DNA of 64,000 nucleotides from Taudactylus pleione (GCA_031769625.1 JAUIMM010001599.1:864776-928775), one strand, 5' to 3'; counted from the first letter of the stretch, positions 10,835 through 23,091 are shown. The notes: generated by a model from the letters alone, not told the origin. Numbers and translations: made by a program.

Positions 10835-11372
10835 GGGCCTGATTCAGACCCACTCGCAAGCGGCTGTCCGCTTGCAAGTGGGTCGATGTTGTGCACTGCG
10901 CATGCGCACAACGGCGAGAGCTCCGTCATGCGCATGCGCCAGAAGCGACGAGCGAAGGACTTTCCTTCGCTCGTTGTGTCTGATCAAAGGGGGCGTGCTG
11001 TCGATGTTGATTGACAGCACGCCTCCTTTGGTGGGCGTGCCTCCCTGACGGGGGTGTTCCCAAGGGAACGCCTACCATCAGAAGCCGGCCCACTGACATC
11101 ACTAGTGATGTCAGTGGGAGTGATTTTGGCTCTGATAGAGCCAAAATCACTCTGGGCCTTGCGGTTGAAAAACTCAACCGCAGGCTCCGGCTCGCAGTGG
11201 CGATGGTCGCGATGGTCAAGACCATTGCGGCCATCAAACTGCACGCTCGTATAGGCTGTGGGTGGTGACCCAAAGCTATATGAGCGTCCAGGAGGACGCT
11301 CCATAATTATGGAGGGCGGCCCTCATTCAGAGCGTGCGCTCTGCTCAGAGCGTACGTCTCTGAATGAGGGCT
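10835..11372 (+). mobile_element. Palindrome-chain MITE inside left LTR
   Basis: It starts GGGCCTGATTCAGACCC and ends TCTGAATGAGGGC. The sister LTR is empty at CTTCTCTTTGTGTCTTG (near 12480-12497), which implies a TTT duplication. All modules of the 29438-29967 chain are present in the same order and orientation. Confidence 0.92.
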
Positions 11373-11809
11373 TTTGTGTCTTGTCTGTGCAACCAGCACC
11401 TACATTTATAGTACCTCAGTATATGTCTGTGTTCTTTGCTCAGTGTCTTGTCTCTGGTAGTCAGCTCCAATCATTTCCAGCATTCCCATATATTCCCTGA
11501 GTCCACTCTGCTCTTGTCTGTGCAATCTCCAGTATATGTCTGTGTTCTTCGCTCAGTGTCTTGTCTCTGGTAATCAGCTCCAATCATTTCTAGCATTCCC
11601 ATATATTCCCTGAGTCCACTCTGCTCTTGCTTTTGCAATCCCCAGTATATGTCTGTGTTTTTCTGCATATTTAACTGTTTCCAGTCCATGCCTGTGTTAT
11701 AGCATTCAGTTCCATTTCCAGAGTTCATTCATTCCATTCACCTCCAGTGCTATTGCATTCATTATAGTTTCCGGTCTTCTGCCATTCCCACCCTAAAAGG
11801 AGGGGGTAC

Positions 11810-13024
11810 TGTCAGGGTTCAGCCTAGGATCGGCTATCTCTTACCTCTGTGCCGGCTTCCCCTGACTTCCTTGTGGTCAGACGCCTGGTGCAGTGAGGGG
11901 TGAGATGCTGAGTATTCTACCTTAGGTGCTTTTGCGGACTTCCATGCTCTGCTGTGTGTTTTGGGGATCGGAGTTCCCATCATTGGCGCCGCCATGATAG
12001 TTCCTCTCATGTGACAGTCCTCCTAACCAATGGTAGCATGATCTCAGTCAGCTGACGCTGTGCTCCAATAATCTGCTACCCCTGGGTATAAATCCGCCCC
12101 CAGAACTTCAGGAAGAGGCTGTTCAACTTCGTTATTCCAAGTGCCTGTGTTACTCCCACTGTTGCTCTGTGCTAAATCCTTCAGCGTGTTATTTCAGCCT
12201 GCTCACAGTTTTCCAGTTTCCTGTAGTAGCTTCCAAGCTATTCTTAGTCTGAGAGTAGTTCTCTCCCAGTATCCAGACTGTTTTGTTTTCTATGTCTGTG
12301 TGTCTTTGTATATGTGCTGCTAGTATTGCAGCTTCCTTGTGTCACTGAGGTGTCAGATTACCTGCTGGTATTAATTAGCTCACAGCTGGACCTCCCAGCA
12401 CATATCTGTGTCAATCTGCCCTGTGTCTTATCAGTGCAAATCTGCACTTGCATTTAGCACTCTCCTAGTGTATGCCTGACTTCTCTTTGTGTCTTGTCTG
12501 TGCAGCCAGCACCTACATTTATAGTACCTCAGTATATGTCTGTGTTCTTTGCTCAGTGTCTTGTCTCTTGTAATCAGCTCCAATCATTTCTAGCATTCCC
12601 ATATATTCGCTGAGTCCACTCTGCTCTTGCCTTTGCAATCCCCAGTATATGTCTGTGTTTTTCTGCATATTTAACTGTTTCCAGTCCATGCCTGTGTTAT
12701 AGCATTCAGTTCCATTTCCAGAGTTCATTCATTCCATTCACCTCCAGTGCTATTGCATTCATTATAGTTTCCAGTCTTCTGCCATTCCCAGGTACCTGTC
12801 CAGAGGGCCGCGACCTGCTCACTTGGTGCAGCTGAAAACCAAATCCCAATTGGAGGGGTCACTGGAGAAAACCACCAAGTGAGTTAGACTCCGCGCCTCT
12901 AGACAGGTCTAGCCAAACCTGGGTTTGGCCGCAACTAGGAGACCTAGTCTAGTCACTCCCCTAGTCACCCGAACCCCTCGGCTCACCGTCCTCCACAGAG
13001 GAATTCTTGCACTGGATCGTGACA
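11810..13024 (+). repeat. Right LTR, full length (1215 bp)
   Basis: It runs from TGTCAGGG to GTGACA, so the TGTCA/TGACA ends are inverted. GGGTATAAATCC (about 12083) is a likely promoter TATA box with CCAAT-like sequence upstream. It is uninterrupted and serves as the empty-site reference for both MITEs in the left LTR. Confidence 0.85.
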
Positions 13025-13129
13025 AGGTATACTTACCTCCAGCTATCGGGATGCTAACCTAGTCGGGATGCCAGCGTCGGGATTCCGACCGCCGGGATAC
13101 TGAACGCCAGCAACCCATGCCCAACCCAA

Positions 13130-13905
13130 CCTATTAAACACATGTACAAGTTACAAACTCTTTTAACACAACACGGTACATATGACACAGAAACACATTA
13201 CATAAAGTTTTTACAACAAAGCTTATATTACCAATAAAAAACCTTAAATATAGCATTAAAGGAGAAGCATCATGATAAAAAATGTAAAGGCTTTATAAGA
13301 AATATAGGGCTTGCGGTAAAAAAAGCCAGTCTGCAGTCAGGGGAAGGCTGGCAGGGCTATTGCCTGTGCCAAGGATGCTACTTGCCTGGGGGGCAGCCAC
13401 AATCACCACACCGCTGTCATACAAAACCAGTCTGTGTGCTGTGCTCATGTCCGCCGGATGCAGTACATCCCACCAGTTATCAGATACATACTGGCAGTAA
13501 TAACAGTGGTATGTATCTAGAATTGCAATTACAATTGCAAAGGACAGCTCTTCTGAAAATAGCTATCCTTTATGAAGAGGGGACTTCCGGGTTTATGTCG
13601 CTCTGCTCATACGTTGTATAATGTGCATGCCGGGGGGGTGCTGGGAGGAGTCTGATTGGATCCCTCTCACAGCACAATGTTAAAAGATGTATTGCATTCC
13701 AGAGCTTGGTACATATGGGGAATGTTGTCAAAACTCAGAAAATGTGAAGTTTTCTGAGTTTTCACCGCATTTCAGGCTTAGTAAATCCCACCCTGAGTCA
13801 CACTGTCTGTGGGAGTCGGAGTAGCTACTTCACACTTGGTTATTATGTAGAGGGGCCCAGCTCGGCAGGAGTTAATTGTGCCACCTGCTGCAGCGTGTGA
13901 TGATC
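13130..13905. other. No feature recognised
   Basis: Mixed sequence. The frame at 13382-13621 is short with no recognisable domain. Confidence 0.4.
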
Positions 13906-13911
13906 ACATGA

Positions 13912-14540
13912 GAGCATACTTGCCAAATCTCCCTCATTGTCAGGCAGACTCCCTGATAGTAGCAATCTCTCTGTCTCCCTGAAGAGTTCAGCAATCTCCC
14001 TGATTGCACCTTACTCCCATTATGAAGCTGTTATAGTAAAAATAAAAAACACATGGGATCATTAGTATAATTTCCCTGATTGGTTATAAGGCACAATGAT
14101 CCCTATGGCTACATGCATTTTCTGAAAAGTATCAGTGTGATTTCATCAACAAGTAGATCTTACTAACTGCTTTTGGTCTTATTTACATTTGGTGATGTAA
14201 GTCAGGTTTATGGCACGGCTCTCATGTGTAGCAATAAACACCCACTTTACCGCCGCTCTCATAGGTGTTGTTTTCACAATCTCCCTGAAATGCTTTTTTA
14301 AAAGTAGGTAAGTATGCCATTAGTATAATTTCCCTGCATTGATTATTATAAGGCACAATGATCCATATGGCTACATGCATTTTCTGATAGGTATCAGTGT
14401 TACATTTGGATGTAAGTCAGGTTTATTACACGCCTCTCAGATGTAGCACTATACGTCCACTTTACCTCTGCGCTCATAGGTGTTACTTTCACAATCTCCT
14501 TGAAATGCTTTTTCAAAAGCAAGCAAGTATGCATGAGAGG
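13912..14540 (+). repeat. GCATACTTGCC repeat with partial tandem copy
   Basis: AGCATACTTGCC at the left and TAAGTATGCC near 14310 form terminal inverted repeats around CTCCCTGA-rich sequence. The last 220 bp or so are repeated imperfectly at 14311-14535. It is the inverted homologue of 1-830 and supplies that copy's empty site. Confidence 0.65.
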
Positions 14541-14544
14541 ATTA

Positions 14545-15820
14545 ATAAAGTGTCATTTGGAGACATTGCACATCATACAAGATAGCAATGGAGTGACAGA
14601 AATACCTATAAATCCACCCAGAGCTTTCTGTGAAAGACATGCAGTTGGTATGTTGGCAAGGTGATGCAGCTGAGCTGTGTGACCCTGTGTGCCTTGAAAA
14701 CTGCATATGCCCAGCTCACAGAAGATGGAGTTTCCTGGAATGGTAAGTGCTAGATACACTCAGCTAGATGGTAGCTAGCAAACAGTAATGCTGGGTACAC
14801 ACTGACTGATATATCGTCCTTTCCATAGGACTGGCCGGGTAAATTGAAATGCCACCTAGTTGTAATGACAGCACAGACACATAGAGCAGAAGATTGGCTT
14901 ACCAATCAGTCGCTTTTTGGTTGATTCAAATGTTTTCCACACCTCCCGTCTATACGAACAGGCGCAATTCAATTGTTTCTCTTTTCGTGTGCACATTAGT
15001 ATTTACCACGGCTAAAAGCACCAGGTTAAAGAAGTGGGTACGGCGCCCAAACCACCAAACAATGGAGTTTGCACACATTTCTTCTCACACTGGAGTAGCC
15101 TGCGAGAAGAAATGTGTCCCTGCGCTGCTTTAGAGCAACAACTGACACAAAAGCGGGGGGCGTCCACAACAATTGAATTTCCCCTTTTGTGTGTATTTTG
15201 TATATCTAAACCTGAACATAATGTCAGTAATGGTGGATGAATTGTTTTAATATGCACGTTTCATTAAATACCACATCTTCTGTTATTCTTAGGAAAATTT
15301 GGTGGATGAAATATAACAAAAAGCAATACTAGAACATTTAAAAGAATAAAATATCTATTATATTCATTGAGCTTTGCAGTCACAGGCATTTAGTTTTTGG
15401 CCATACATAATTAGCATAACTTCTGCAATATGTTGGCTTCAGTATAGATTTAAAGGGTTGGAATAACTCAGTAGTTCAAGGTTTTAATAATGACCAACTG
15501 GATAGTGAATGTTGCTTTAATTCTGTATACATGGATGCAGTTTGTGTAACGGGAATAATGTATCTTTCCTCTACCTCCCACTGTCCACATCCATATGAAG
15601 AACAAGGACACAGGCCATGTAGTAGGTCTGAGGTGGCATCTAATATCATTTCATTTTACAGCAAGGAGGTAAATTTTTTCTTAATATTTATGTTTCAATG
15701 TATGTGTTTTACTGTCATTGACTATTTCATATGCCATAATGGTACCTTTAGAAAATCAATCCTATAACACCCCAATTCTCAAACATTAATTAGCATCATC
15801 TGCATTTTTAATGAGGATGT
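14545..15820. other. No feature recognised
   Basis: AT-rich sequence. GGGTACACACTGACTGATA at 14793 resembles MITE termini but no partner end was found. An imperfect inverted repeat with AAATGTGT cores lies around 15070-15115. Confidence 0.4.
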
Positions 15821-15822
15821 AG

Positions 15823-16796
15823 TTACCATCCTGGCGTTCAAGATCCCGGCTCCAAAATTCTGACCACTGTCATCCTGACGGTAAGTATTAGGATTAGAGG
15901 GAGGATGCGGTGGGGGAGGGTTAGGATTAGGGGGGGGGTTAGGCACTAGGGGAAGGGTTAGGGTTAGGATGCGGTGGGGGAGGGTTAGGGTGCGATGCGG
16001 GAGGGCTAGGATTAGGCTGTAGGTGGGGGGAGGGCAGGGCTGTTTTAACAGCATTGTAGGCCCTGGGCAAAGCAATGCACTGGGGCCCCTACCCACCCAT
16101 TTACGGGAATACAAATGTAAATGGTCAATAAAATTAACCTTTTGATTTATTGGTACTTTCAACAAAATCAATGTTTATACAGAAAAGCATTATGTGAAGC
16201 AAGGATTATGGATTCCACATTCCTCTTCTCTTCTCCAGCTTGCAGTGCAGCTCCTGCTTTTCACTGCAGCTGTGATTAAAGTATGGTGACCTCCTAGGAG
16301 AGCCGGGCCCAGGGGATTGTGCCCCCTTTGCCTCCACCACCTAAATGTGGCTCTGTGGTCGCAGACTGGGAGGCAGGTAGAGAATGCTGTCTGGCCACAC
16401 TGTCTGTGTGTACTTTACAATCAGAGCGGTCAGGGAGCATCTTTCTCTGCCTGCCCATCAGCTGGCTGCCCTATTTGTGGAGCGAGCAGCCACACACTCT
16501 ATGTAGATGCCCCTGTCAAAGGCCCAAAGAACTGTGGGGCCCTGGGCTACTGCCCAGTGTGCCTATACGTTAAGATGGCCCTGGGGGAGGGTTAGGAATA
16601 GGCTGCTGGGGATGAAGGGTTAGGGTTATACTGCAGGGGTGTTAAGCTGCTTGGGGGGCTGGGTTAGGGATAAGGTGCTTTAGGCTGCGGGAAAGGCGAT
16701 TTAGGGTTTAGGGTTAGGCTACTTACGTACAGGTGTCGGGAAACTGACTGTTAGGATTTTGCTCTTAGTATTTTGACCACCGACATCTCGTACCCA
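15823..16796. mobile_element. TTAGGG-cored element split by a hAT MITE
   Basis: The left half has GATCCCGGC and ACTGTCATCCTGACGG, then GGGTTAGGGTTAGGATGCGG. The right half continues GGTTAGGGTTATACTGC and ends GACCACCGACATCTCG. The hAT element 16035-16583 sits in the core. Confidence 0.6.
16035..16583 (+). mobile_element. hAT MITE, TSD GGGGAGGG
   Basis: The termini CAGGGCTGTTTTAA and TTAAGATGGCCCTG are inverted repeats. GGGGAGGG precedes (16027-16034) and follows (16584-16591) the element exactly, an 8-bp duplication. The 549-bp interior shows no transposase. Confidence 0.9.
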
Positions 16797-16799
16797 ACC

Positions 16800-17234
16800 C
16801 TTTTAAAATGGTTGTGATTAGATGATTTCGCAAAAATTTATATTTTTGCTTGAAGTTAGCAAACTTCTCTTGTCAGGGCATGGGAAGCAATATGACCCTG
16901 TCTTGGCAAAGAGTTGGAAGCTAAGCTACCCCTGTCCAGGGGGCTTGAGAGGTCACATACCGTAGCACACCAAGGAGGAAAATCAGTGCAATAATCTCCC
17001 TTATTATTCTTTTTATGTTGGCTCTGGTCTGAAGGTAAGTAATTTTTAGAAATGCCTTTAATTCAATTAGTTTCAAATTATTAGCACCACAGCCCCTAGG
17101 TAAAATCCGCCACTGGTGTGTACCTAGCTGGGTAACCACTATGCAAGTCTAGTCTCGGCCTGACATGGCTATATTTGTAGATAGGGCTGATAATTGTGTA
17201 GTGTGTATTCAGCACCAGGGCCTGATGTTCGGTC
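16800..17234. other. No feature recognised
   Basis: No open frame of note and no repeat termini seen. Confidence 0.4.
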
Positions 17235-17237
17235 TAA

Positions 17238-17827
17238 GGGCCTGATTCAGACCAGGTCGCAAGGCTGCATTCACATACAGCCTGCCGAAGTTTGCAACCT
17301 CCACATGTGTACAAGATGCAGTGCGCGTGCGAGAACCAGTCAATGCGATCGTGAAGCATTCGCAGCCTGTACACAGATGCTCCGCAAGCATGAGTGACAG
17401 GACGAGTCGTTTGTGGGTGGTGACAGGGGGTGGTCGATGGTAACGGGGGTGTGGTGGCGTGATGCAGTCATGTCTATGCGTCTGAACGCTGTTTCAGGGG
17501 CATGCATAATTAAGACGCATCGTCAGCATACAGGTCACATGGCTGAATTACACACAGCAGTACTTGCAGTGTTGTGGTAGGGTATGGTCAACCACAAGTG
17601 CTGCGTATGGGTCCGATGTCAGTCGATGTTACTGATTGTTTAATACACTTCCTGGAGATTACTTATGTTACTAAGGGAAAGTGGGCGTCTTGTGTCAGGC
17701 TGGTGAGCGTCTAAATTTATACCGCTATAGCATGGCAAAACATAGTGGGCGTGCTAATGTCTTGCTAGCGATTGCGAAATTTTCAAATGCGCAAATGCTG
17801 CTTTGCGACCGGGTCTGAATCAGGCTC
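17238..17827 (+). mobile_element. GGGCCTGATTCAGA MITE, TSD TAA
   Basis: GGGCCTGATTCAGACC at the left and GGGTCTGAATCAGGCTC at the right are inverted, with TAA at 17235-17237 and 17828-17830. The interior (GTGCATGCATAATT-like, GCGTCTGAACGCTGTT) resembles 63101-63620 more than the strict hairpin chain. Confidence 0.85.
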
Positions 17828-17830
17828 TAA

Positions 17831-19671
17831 AACCCATCAGATCGACTCCCAATATAGCATGTGGTAGTATCATTCAGGAAGAGCAGCGATTATGGATCTG
17901 ACATATAGGCTTAACAGGGTTGAATTTTGTCCACCAATGTGTTAGTGATTTACATTTTAATGTATATGGTTCTAATTGATGTTTTCCCCAAACTTGCTGG
18001 CTATTTTACTCAGAGACACAACAGAGCCTTCGTAGCCCGCATTTCAAAGAAAGAAAAGGCTTGTTCAGTCAACACCAACCCTCCACTGCCAGGCTTGGGC
18101 AATTACCATATCAATCCCTAGGTGAGGATGTCTCAAAAGCCATTTGATTCTAAATGTTACAGCCTTCTAAAACAAAATAACTTATACATTCCTTATAAGT
18201 GCATAGGCTATACATTTAAAAGTACATTTCCACAACTGCGCACAGCACATTGAATATAATATGTTCAAACACATTATATATACATTCGCAGTACGTGGCG
18301 CACTGCGCCTAAAGGTCCTTTAGGTCCTTTTAAAAATGGTGCAGCAGTATGAGGATTAATCCCTTCAGTGCCATGGCAGCCATTTTAATCACGTGTGGTC
18401 GGGCTCTGGCCACAACCCTCTGTTGCATTTGCGATCCCAGCACTGCGACGGAGGGTGTTTCTTCAAAGGAAAAAAGTAGCAAGGAAATTCTTGTAACAAT
18501 AATCAAAGATTACTAATTTTAGAGTCTTCTGTGTGGGAAATGATTCAGACAATTTTTCAGTCTTCAACATGACCAAGCAAATACTAAATGTACACACGTT
18601 TATATGCCTTTTTCAATGTGTAATAAACCTGGGTTTGCTGGTGATTGCCCCACAAAAAGTATTATGAACCTAGTTTATTACATCTTATTTTTGAGAGCAA
18701 CAGATTTTACATTATTTACAGTATATGCTCTGTGCATTGTATAGTTTCAGCACTGTTTAACCTGGGGTGGGGAAAGTTACATACCTGCACCCAAAACTGG
18801 TAATTCCTGATGGCATATTTCATTGCTGTTTTCACGATTGAAGGGTAAAAATAGATATTTTGTGCATTGGGTGTACATATTTAAGTATGCAATCTACAGT
18901 ATAGGTAGCTGCTGAGCCTATTTTGACACTCCTTGGGCAAGTCTCAGGTGATCACCAGACAATAACTATTAAGAGAACACATCTTTCGAAAGAGGAGACT
19001 CTCTCCTTCCAAATAAGAATGTCCCTGAGCTTATTGAAACCAGTATGGGAGATATATTCTCCCATTCCTAGACTTTGAAATGATTTCTGCAGTACAAGGG
19101 TGTTCTATGGTCATCACACATGAATATGAATAACGTATAAGGTCAGAATACCCTCCTATTTAAAACAAGGGTACCCATGAGTCTATAGATGGTAGAATTT
19201 GGGTCCTTTAAATACGCTCTACCCCATTTTCTGAATTTTAAATGGTTCTGTTATGTTTATCCTGAAGAGTGCAAGTCTTAATTACATTATCTCAAGTCCA
19301 CCGTTATGATGACATTAAGTTCCGCTTGTAGGACTTATGGCTGCAAAATTCCCTCATTCATACTGGACTTCGCTCTACCCTCCAAATATTTGTTCAAAAC
19401 TCAACAAATCAGGAAGCTTATCTAATAAACAAACCACCCAACTCACCTTCTCGATTACCATGCCCTCTAGCTGTTCACACAAAACTTACATTTATTGTTT
19501 TTCTATAATTAGACAACCTTCTGACTCCAAACCAACATTACTGTGTGACTGTATTATATAGGCCCCAGTAAGAACTGTTGCCCATTGGGATCTTGCTGGA
19601 CCAATAGGCACTATTTTGTACTTATGTATCACACTCTTATTTGCTTATTGACTTTAATATTGGTAGCATAG
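17831..19671. other. No feature recognised
   Basis: AT-rich, apparently old sequence without a plausible gene. The short frames here have no family resemblance I can name. Confidence 0.4.
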
Positions 19672-19702
19672 CAGGGCCGGCCCGTTCATTAGCTAGTGTC
19701 AC

Positions 19703-20738
19703 TGTCACAAGCCGTCGCTGCATCTTGTCTGACAATAGTGCTCCAGGCGGTTCTCCCAGTCCCATTACTAAGAGACCGGGACGTCGGGCTGTCACTCTGT
19801 GAGGTCATCCTACCTGGCTGCTCAGTCATCTCCGTCTTGTCCTGATTGGATCCCTCTCCTTTTTTACCTCTCCTGAGTCTCTGCTTGGATGCCGGTTATA
19901 GCATTCATAACGTGGCTTCCGGTTCCATGTGTGGTATCATCCTCGTGGTGTGTTCCAGTCTCTCCTGTCTAGCAAGTATCTTGCCAGTCACTACCATACT
20001 GTGGCATCTGAGGGGACTTAATATCTATTCATAATGACAGTCTCAGCCTCACTGCAGTGTTCAGGGGGACTGTTTTCAAACTTACAGCAGTCTCAGTCGC
20101 ACCTCTACATCTGACTGGACTCTTTGTTATCTATCATACAGCTGTCTCAGCTGCACTGCTGCGTCTGACTGGACTATTGTTAACAACTTTACTGCTGTTT
20201 CAGTCGCACTGCTGCATCTGAGTGGACTTTAGTTATTACATCATGGCTCTCTCAGCCCTTCCCTGCCATGTACACATCAGCCCTCAAGGCTGCAACTTGG
20301 CCACAAGGCCACATCTCAGCCAAATATACATCAGCCCTCAAGGCTGCAACTTGGCCACATCCCAGCCAAGTACACATCAGCCCTCAAGGCTGCAACTTGG
20401 CCACAAGGCCACATCCCAGCCAAGTACACATCAGCCCTCAAGGCTGCAACTTGGCCACAAGGCCACATCCCAGTCAAGTTCATATCAGCCCCCAAAGCTG
20501 CAACTTGGCCACAAGGCCACATCCCAGTCAAGTTCATATCAGCCCTCAAGGCTGCAACTTGGCCAGGAGGCCACAACTCCAGCCAAGTACACTCCAGCCC
20601 TCAAAGTTTCTTTATTAATTGACTCATCATCAATTGACTTTTCAAAGCTTCTTTATCAATTGATTCACACCTCAAATTCTGAGCTATTTATTCCTGATAA
20701 ACAATACTTACTGTGAAACTTCCCAGAGATTCATAACA
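19703..20738 (+). mobile_element. Solo LTR, TSD GTCAC
   Basis: It starts TGTCACAAGCC and ends TTCATAACA, flanked by GTCAC at 19698-19702 and 20739-20743. At 1036 bp with no internal region, it is a solo LTR left by LTR-LTR recombination. It holds degenerate CTGTCTCAGTCGCACTGC units and the 54-bp array below. Confidence 0.85.
20268..20590. repeat. 54-bp tandem array inside solo LTR
   Basis: CAGCCCTCAAGGCTGCAACT recurs about six times with a 54-bp period; one unit has lost the ACAAGGCC segment. Frames remain open because 54 is a multiple of three. Confidence 0.88.
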
Positions 20739-20999
20739 GTCACGTCTGAGAGTTGAGGTTGGTTGGAACAGGCGTGGGAGGCTGAAGAGGAGACTAGGGA
20801 GGCATTAATGAATCTAGGTGGCTTGAGCCAGGACTTCCTCATATGTTGATGTGAGGAGGTAGAGGAACTGTTGGGCCCGAAGGAGAGGACAGGAATGGAA
20901 TGTCTTTATTATACTGATGATGTGGAACTGATGATGAGCTGAACAGAGTAGAATTGGAATTGATGATACTGAATAGATGAGTAGAATCGGTTTGACACC

Positions 21000-21150
21000 G
21001 ATTTTGCCGAATTGAAGAGGCAGGATTGGTTTAAGTCCGATGTTTGGAGATATCGGATGGGACCAATGTTTGGAGATATCGGATAGTACCAATGTTTGGA
21101 GATATCAGATGGAACCAATGTTTGGAGATATCCGATGGGACCAATGTTAT
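21000..21150. repeat. 28-bp array (GGAGATATCGGATGGGACCA)
   Basis: About five units of TTTGGAGATATCGGATGG-type sequence. The homologous array at 62750-63000 has diverged and is longer. Confidence 0.75.
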
Positions 21151-21742
21151 GTAGGTAGGAGCAAGTCTAAGTGGAATAACCAGACTGGAGTACAGATGGA
21201 ATAGGAGACTTTTGTAACCAGACTTAGAGCTGGATTCACAGACTGGAACCGTTCAGATACAGAATACCTTGGAAATCAGCACAGAGCTGTAACTTCAGCA
21301 GAAGTGACGTTGTACTGGAAACAGGAGCCAGTCAGGAAATGTAATTTATAGGGGTGGATCCCCAGGGATTGGATGCTGTGATCAGCTAGTCTGGGAGCAG
21401 CGCTCTGAGTGGAGGAAGAGCATCAGGTTACAGAGTCCAACATGGCTGCACCAATACTGTGGTTTTGGATGGAAATCTGGCATGCAGCTTGTGTACCATC
21501 ATGCTGAGGAAACACGCTGTGAGCAAGGAGCTGCGGGGAGCCATATCCACACTCAGTGACAGAACACTGAGCAGACTGGGCAGGAACAGCACAGACAGAC
21601 CTCAGTACCAGCCAGGAGCAATTTACAGCGTGAGCGGACCTCTGAGCTATCTGGGAGTGATATAGAGCATGAGCGGACCTCAGCGCTAGCTGTGACACAC
21701 TGGAGAGATAAAAAGGTGGTTTTTAGGGACCGGAGTGTGACA

Positions 21743-22915
21743 GGCATACTATGCTGAAATGTAGAGCACCAGCAAGCAGAGGGCGCCGCTAGGAACACAT
21801 GGTAGGTTAACTATTGATGGTACCATTTTTGGCTGACATCGATGATATGCTATGAACCATCGATGGCATCATCCATCGATGATCATCCCTGCCTTAATAC
21901 TGGGCGGGCAGTGGGCCAATCAGGGAATAGGGGCGGGGTGTTTTGTAAGACGTGCCAGGGGGCAGAGTTAATCTCTGCGTCCCAGCACATAGAAGGAAAC
22001 CAAAAAATGAAATGGCAAAACCATCAACTATTGGTGGTTGACAATGGCCATCCTTAGCAGTGTGCCAGACTCAGAGGACAGAAGAGGAAGGCCCCAACTA
22101 AGCCGTTGAACAAGCTTATGTTATTCTATAACTGATAGCTGAGATATTCACATGTTATTGCTTGTAATTTGGTCAATAGGGGCATGATTTTAAATCTATG
22201 TTTTGCTTGCTGATCGTAGTCAATACAAAATAAACCCATAAAATTGTGTTTATCCTGATTAGCAATCCTTATATATTTTTCCTTTAAATTATATTTCTGG
22301 CATTGGTTACCAGCACAGCTATAACACATATTTGGCATTTTGAAGAATCATTTAGCATTTTATTTCAAAATAACTGGAATTTAGGATAAGGAAAAATGCT
22401 ACTGTATTTGCAGAAATGTGGTTTAATCTCAACACCCACATGAAACAGTTTAATAACATTGATTATAACAATACATACCAGATTGTATACTAATATTACA
22501 ATACATGTTTAGTTTACACTTGATCCTTTTTATGGTGAGGCAGGAAACTAACAACTAACAGTGTACTTCCTGTATGCTCAGTCTTTTATTATATATATAT
22601 ATAATAATATAAAAGTTTTGGCGATACCATAAAGATTTGCATAATATAATCTCCATCATAAAATTCTTTATCTGCACCCTGACATCACAGCGGGTTGAAA
22701 GGGCCTTAATGCAAGTTTCTTTATAAATACCACAGACCACATCATCTATATAGGATGCTGCAATATTTCTGTGTGTGAATGAATGCATATTTTAGTACAG
22801 TATTGATTTTTAGTACAGTACATACATCATACAATGGTAATAAAATGTTTATGAAAAAGGTTCTAAGCAAGGAGTAAAAGAAAAACATCTTGAAAAACAT
22901 CTTTCTTACAATATT
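21743..22915. other. No gene; TA microsatellite near 22590
   Basis: It contains a short inverted GATCATCGATGG motif set (21835-21890) and a (TA)n tract at about 22590-22612. Nothing else is recognisable. Confidence 0.4.
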
Positions 22916-22916
22916 A

Positions 22917-23091
22917 TGGGGAAGATGTATCAAACCTTTGAAAGAGAGAGAAAAAAAGTTGCCCATAGCAACCAATCAGCTTAAAGCTATCATTTATCTA
23001 GCACAGTCTATAAAATGACCATTAAAAACGGTTTGGTTGCTATGGAAACCTTATCAACTTTATCTCCTTTAAAAGTTTGATACCTCTCTCC
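22917..23091 (+). mobile_element. Short MITE with GATGTATCAAAC termini
   Basis: GGGGAAGATGTATCAAACCT at the left pairs with AAAGTTTGATACCTCTCTCC at the right. The arms also contain GTTGCCCATAGCAACC and GGTTGCTATGGAAACC. The 175-bp foldback has no coding. The pattern matches a MITE type I associate with frog genomes. Confidence 0.75.

Larger units (their letters stand above)
9832..11790 (+). repeat. Left LTR, 3'-truncated, with two nested MITEs
   Basis: It aligns with 11810-12790 apart from two insertions (10270-10589 and 10835-11372) and an extra copy of a roughly 110-bp tandem unit containing CAGTATATGTCTGTG. GGGTATAAATCC near 10107 is a likely TATA box. Confidence 0.85.
9832..13024 (+). 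mobile_element. LTR retrotransposon remnant, TSD AGGTA
   Basis: Two homologous long terminal repeats start TGTCAGGGTTCAGCC (9832 and 11810). The second ends in ATCGTGACA at 13024. The 5-bp duplication AGGTA occurs at 9827-9831 and 13025-13029. Between the LTRs only CCCTAAAAGGAGGGGGTAC (11791-11809) remains, a polypurine-tract-like 3' end of the internal region. The whole gag-pol interior and the last 230 bp or so of the left LTR are deleted. The 5-bp TSD and long LTR are consistent with a Ty3/gypsy-type element; no protein is left to confirm it. Confidence 0.85.
8456..13125. mobile_element. GGGAT/CCGGC element opened by nested insertions
   Basis: The left part (8463-8597) has ATTCCGGCGGTCC and GGAATCCCGACAC followed by GGGAGGGTTAGGGGTTA. 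TTAGGG-like sequence resumes at 9697-9831 and the right part (13025-13115) has GGGATGCCAGCGTCGGGATT. Two insertions account for the rest: 8598-9696 and 9832-13024. Confidence 0.55.
19697..21742 (+). mobile_element. LTR-like repeat interrupted by a solo LTR
   Basis: Ends TGTCAC (19697) and GTGACA (21742) are inverted. From 20744 it matches 62311 onward: GAGAGTTGAGGTTGGTTGGA, a roughly 28-bp GGAGATATCGGATGGGACCA array (21000-21150), GGATCCCCAGGGAT and a promoter-distal segment ending in the last bases of the window. The solo LTR 19703-20738 with its TSD sits directly after the first six bases. No TSD was found for the outer element and no coding region. Confidence 0.6.
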
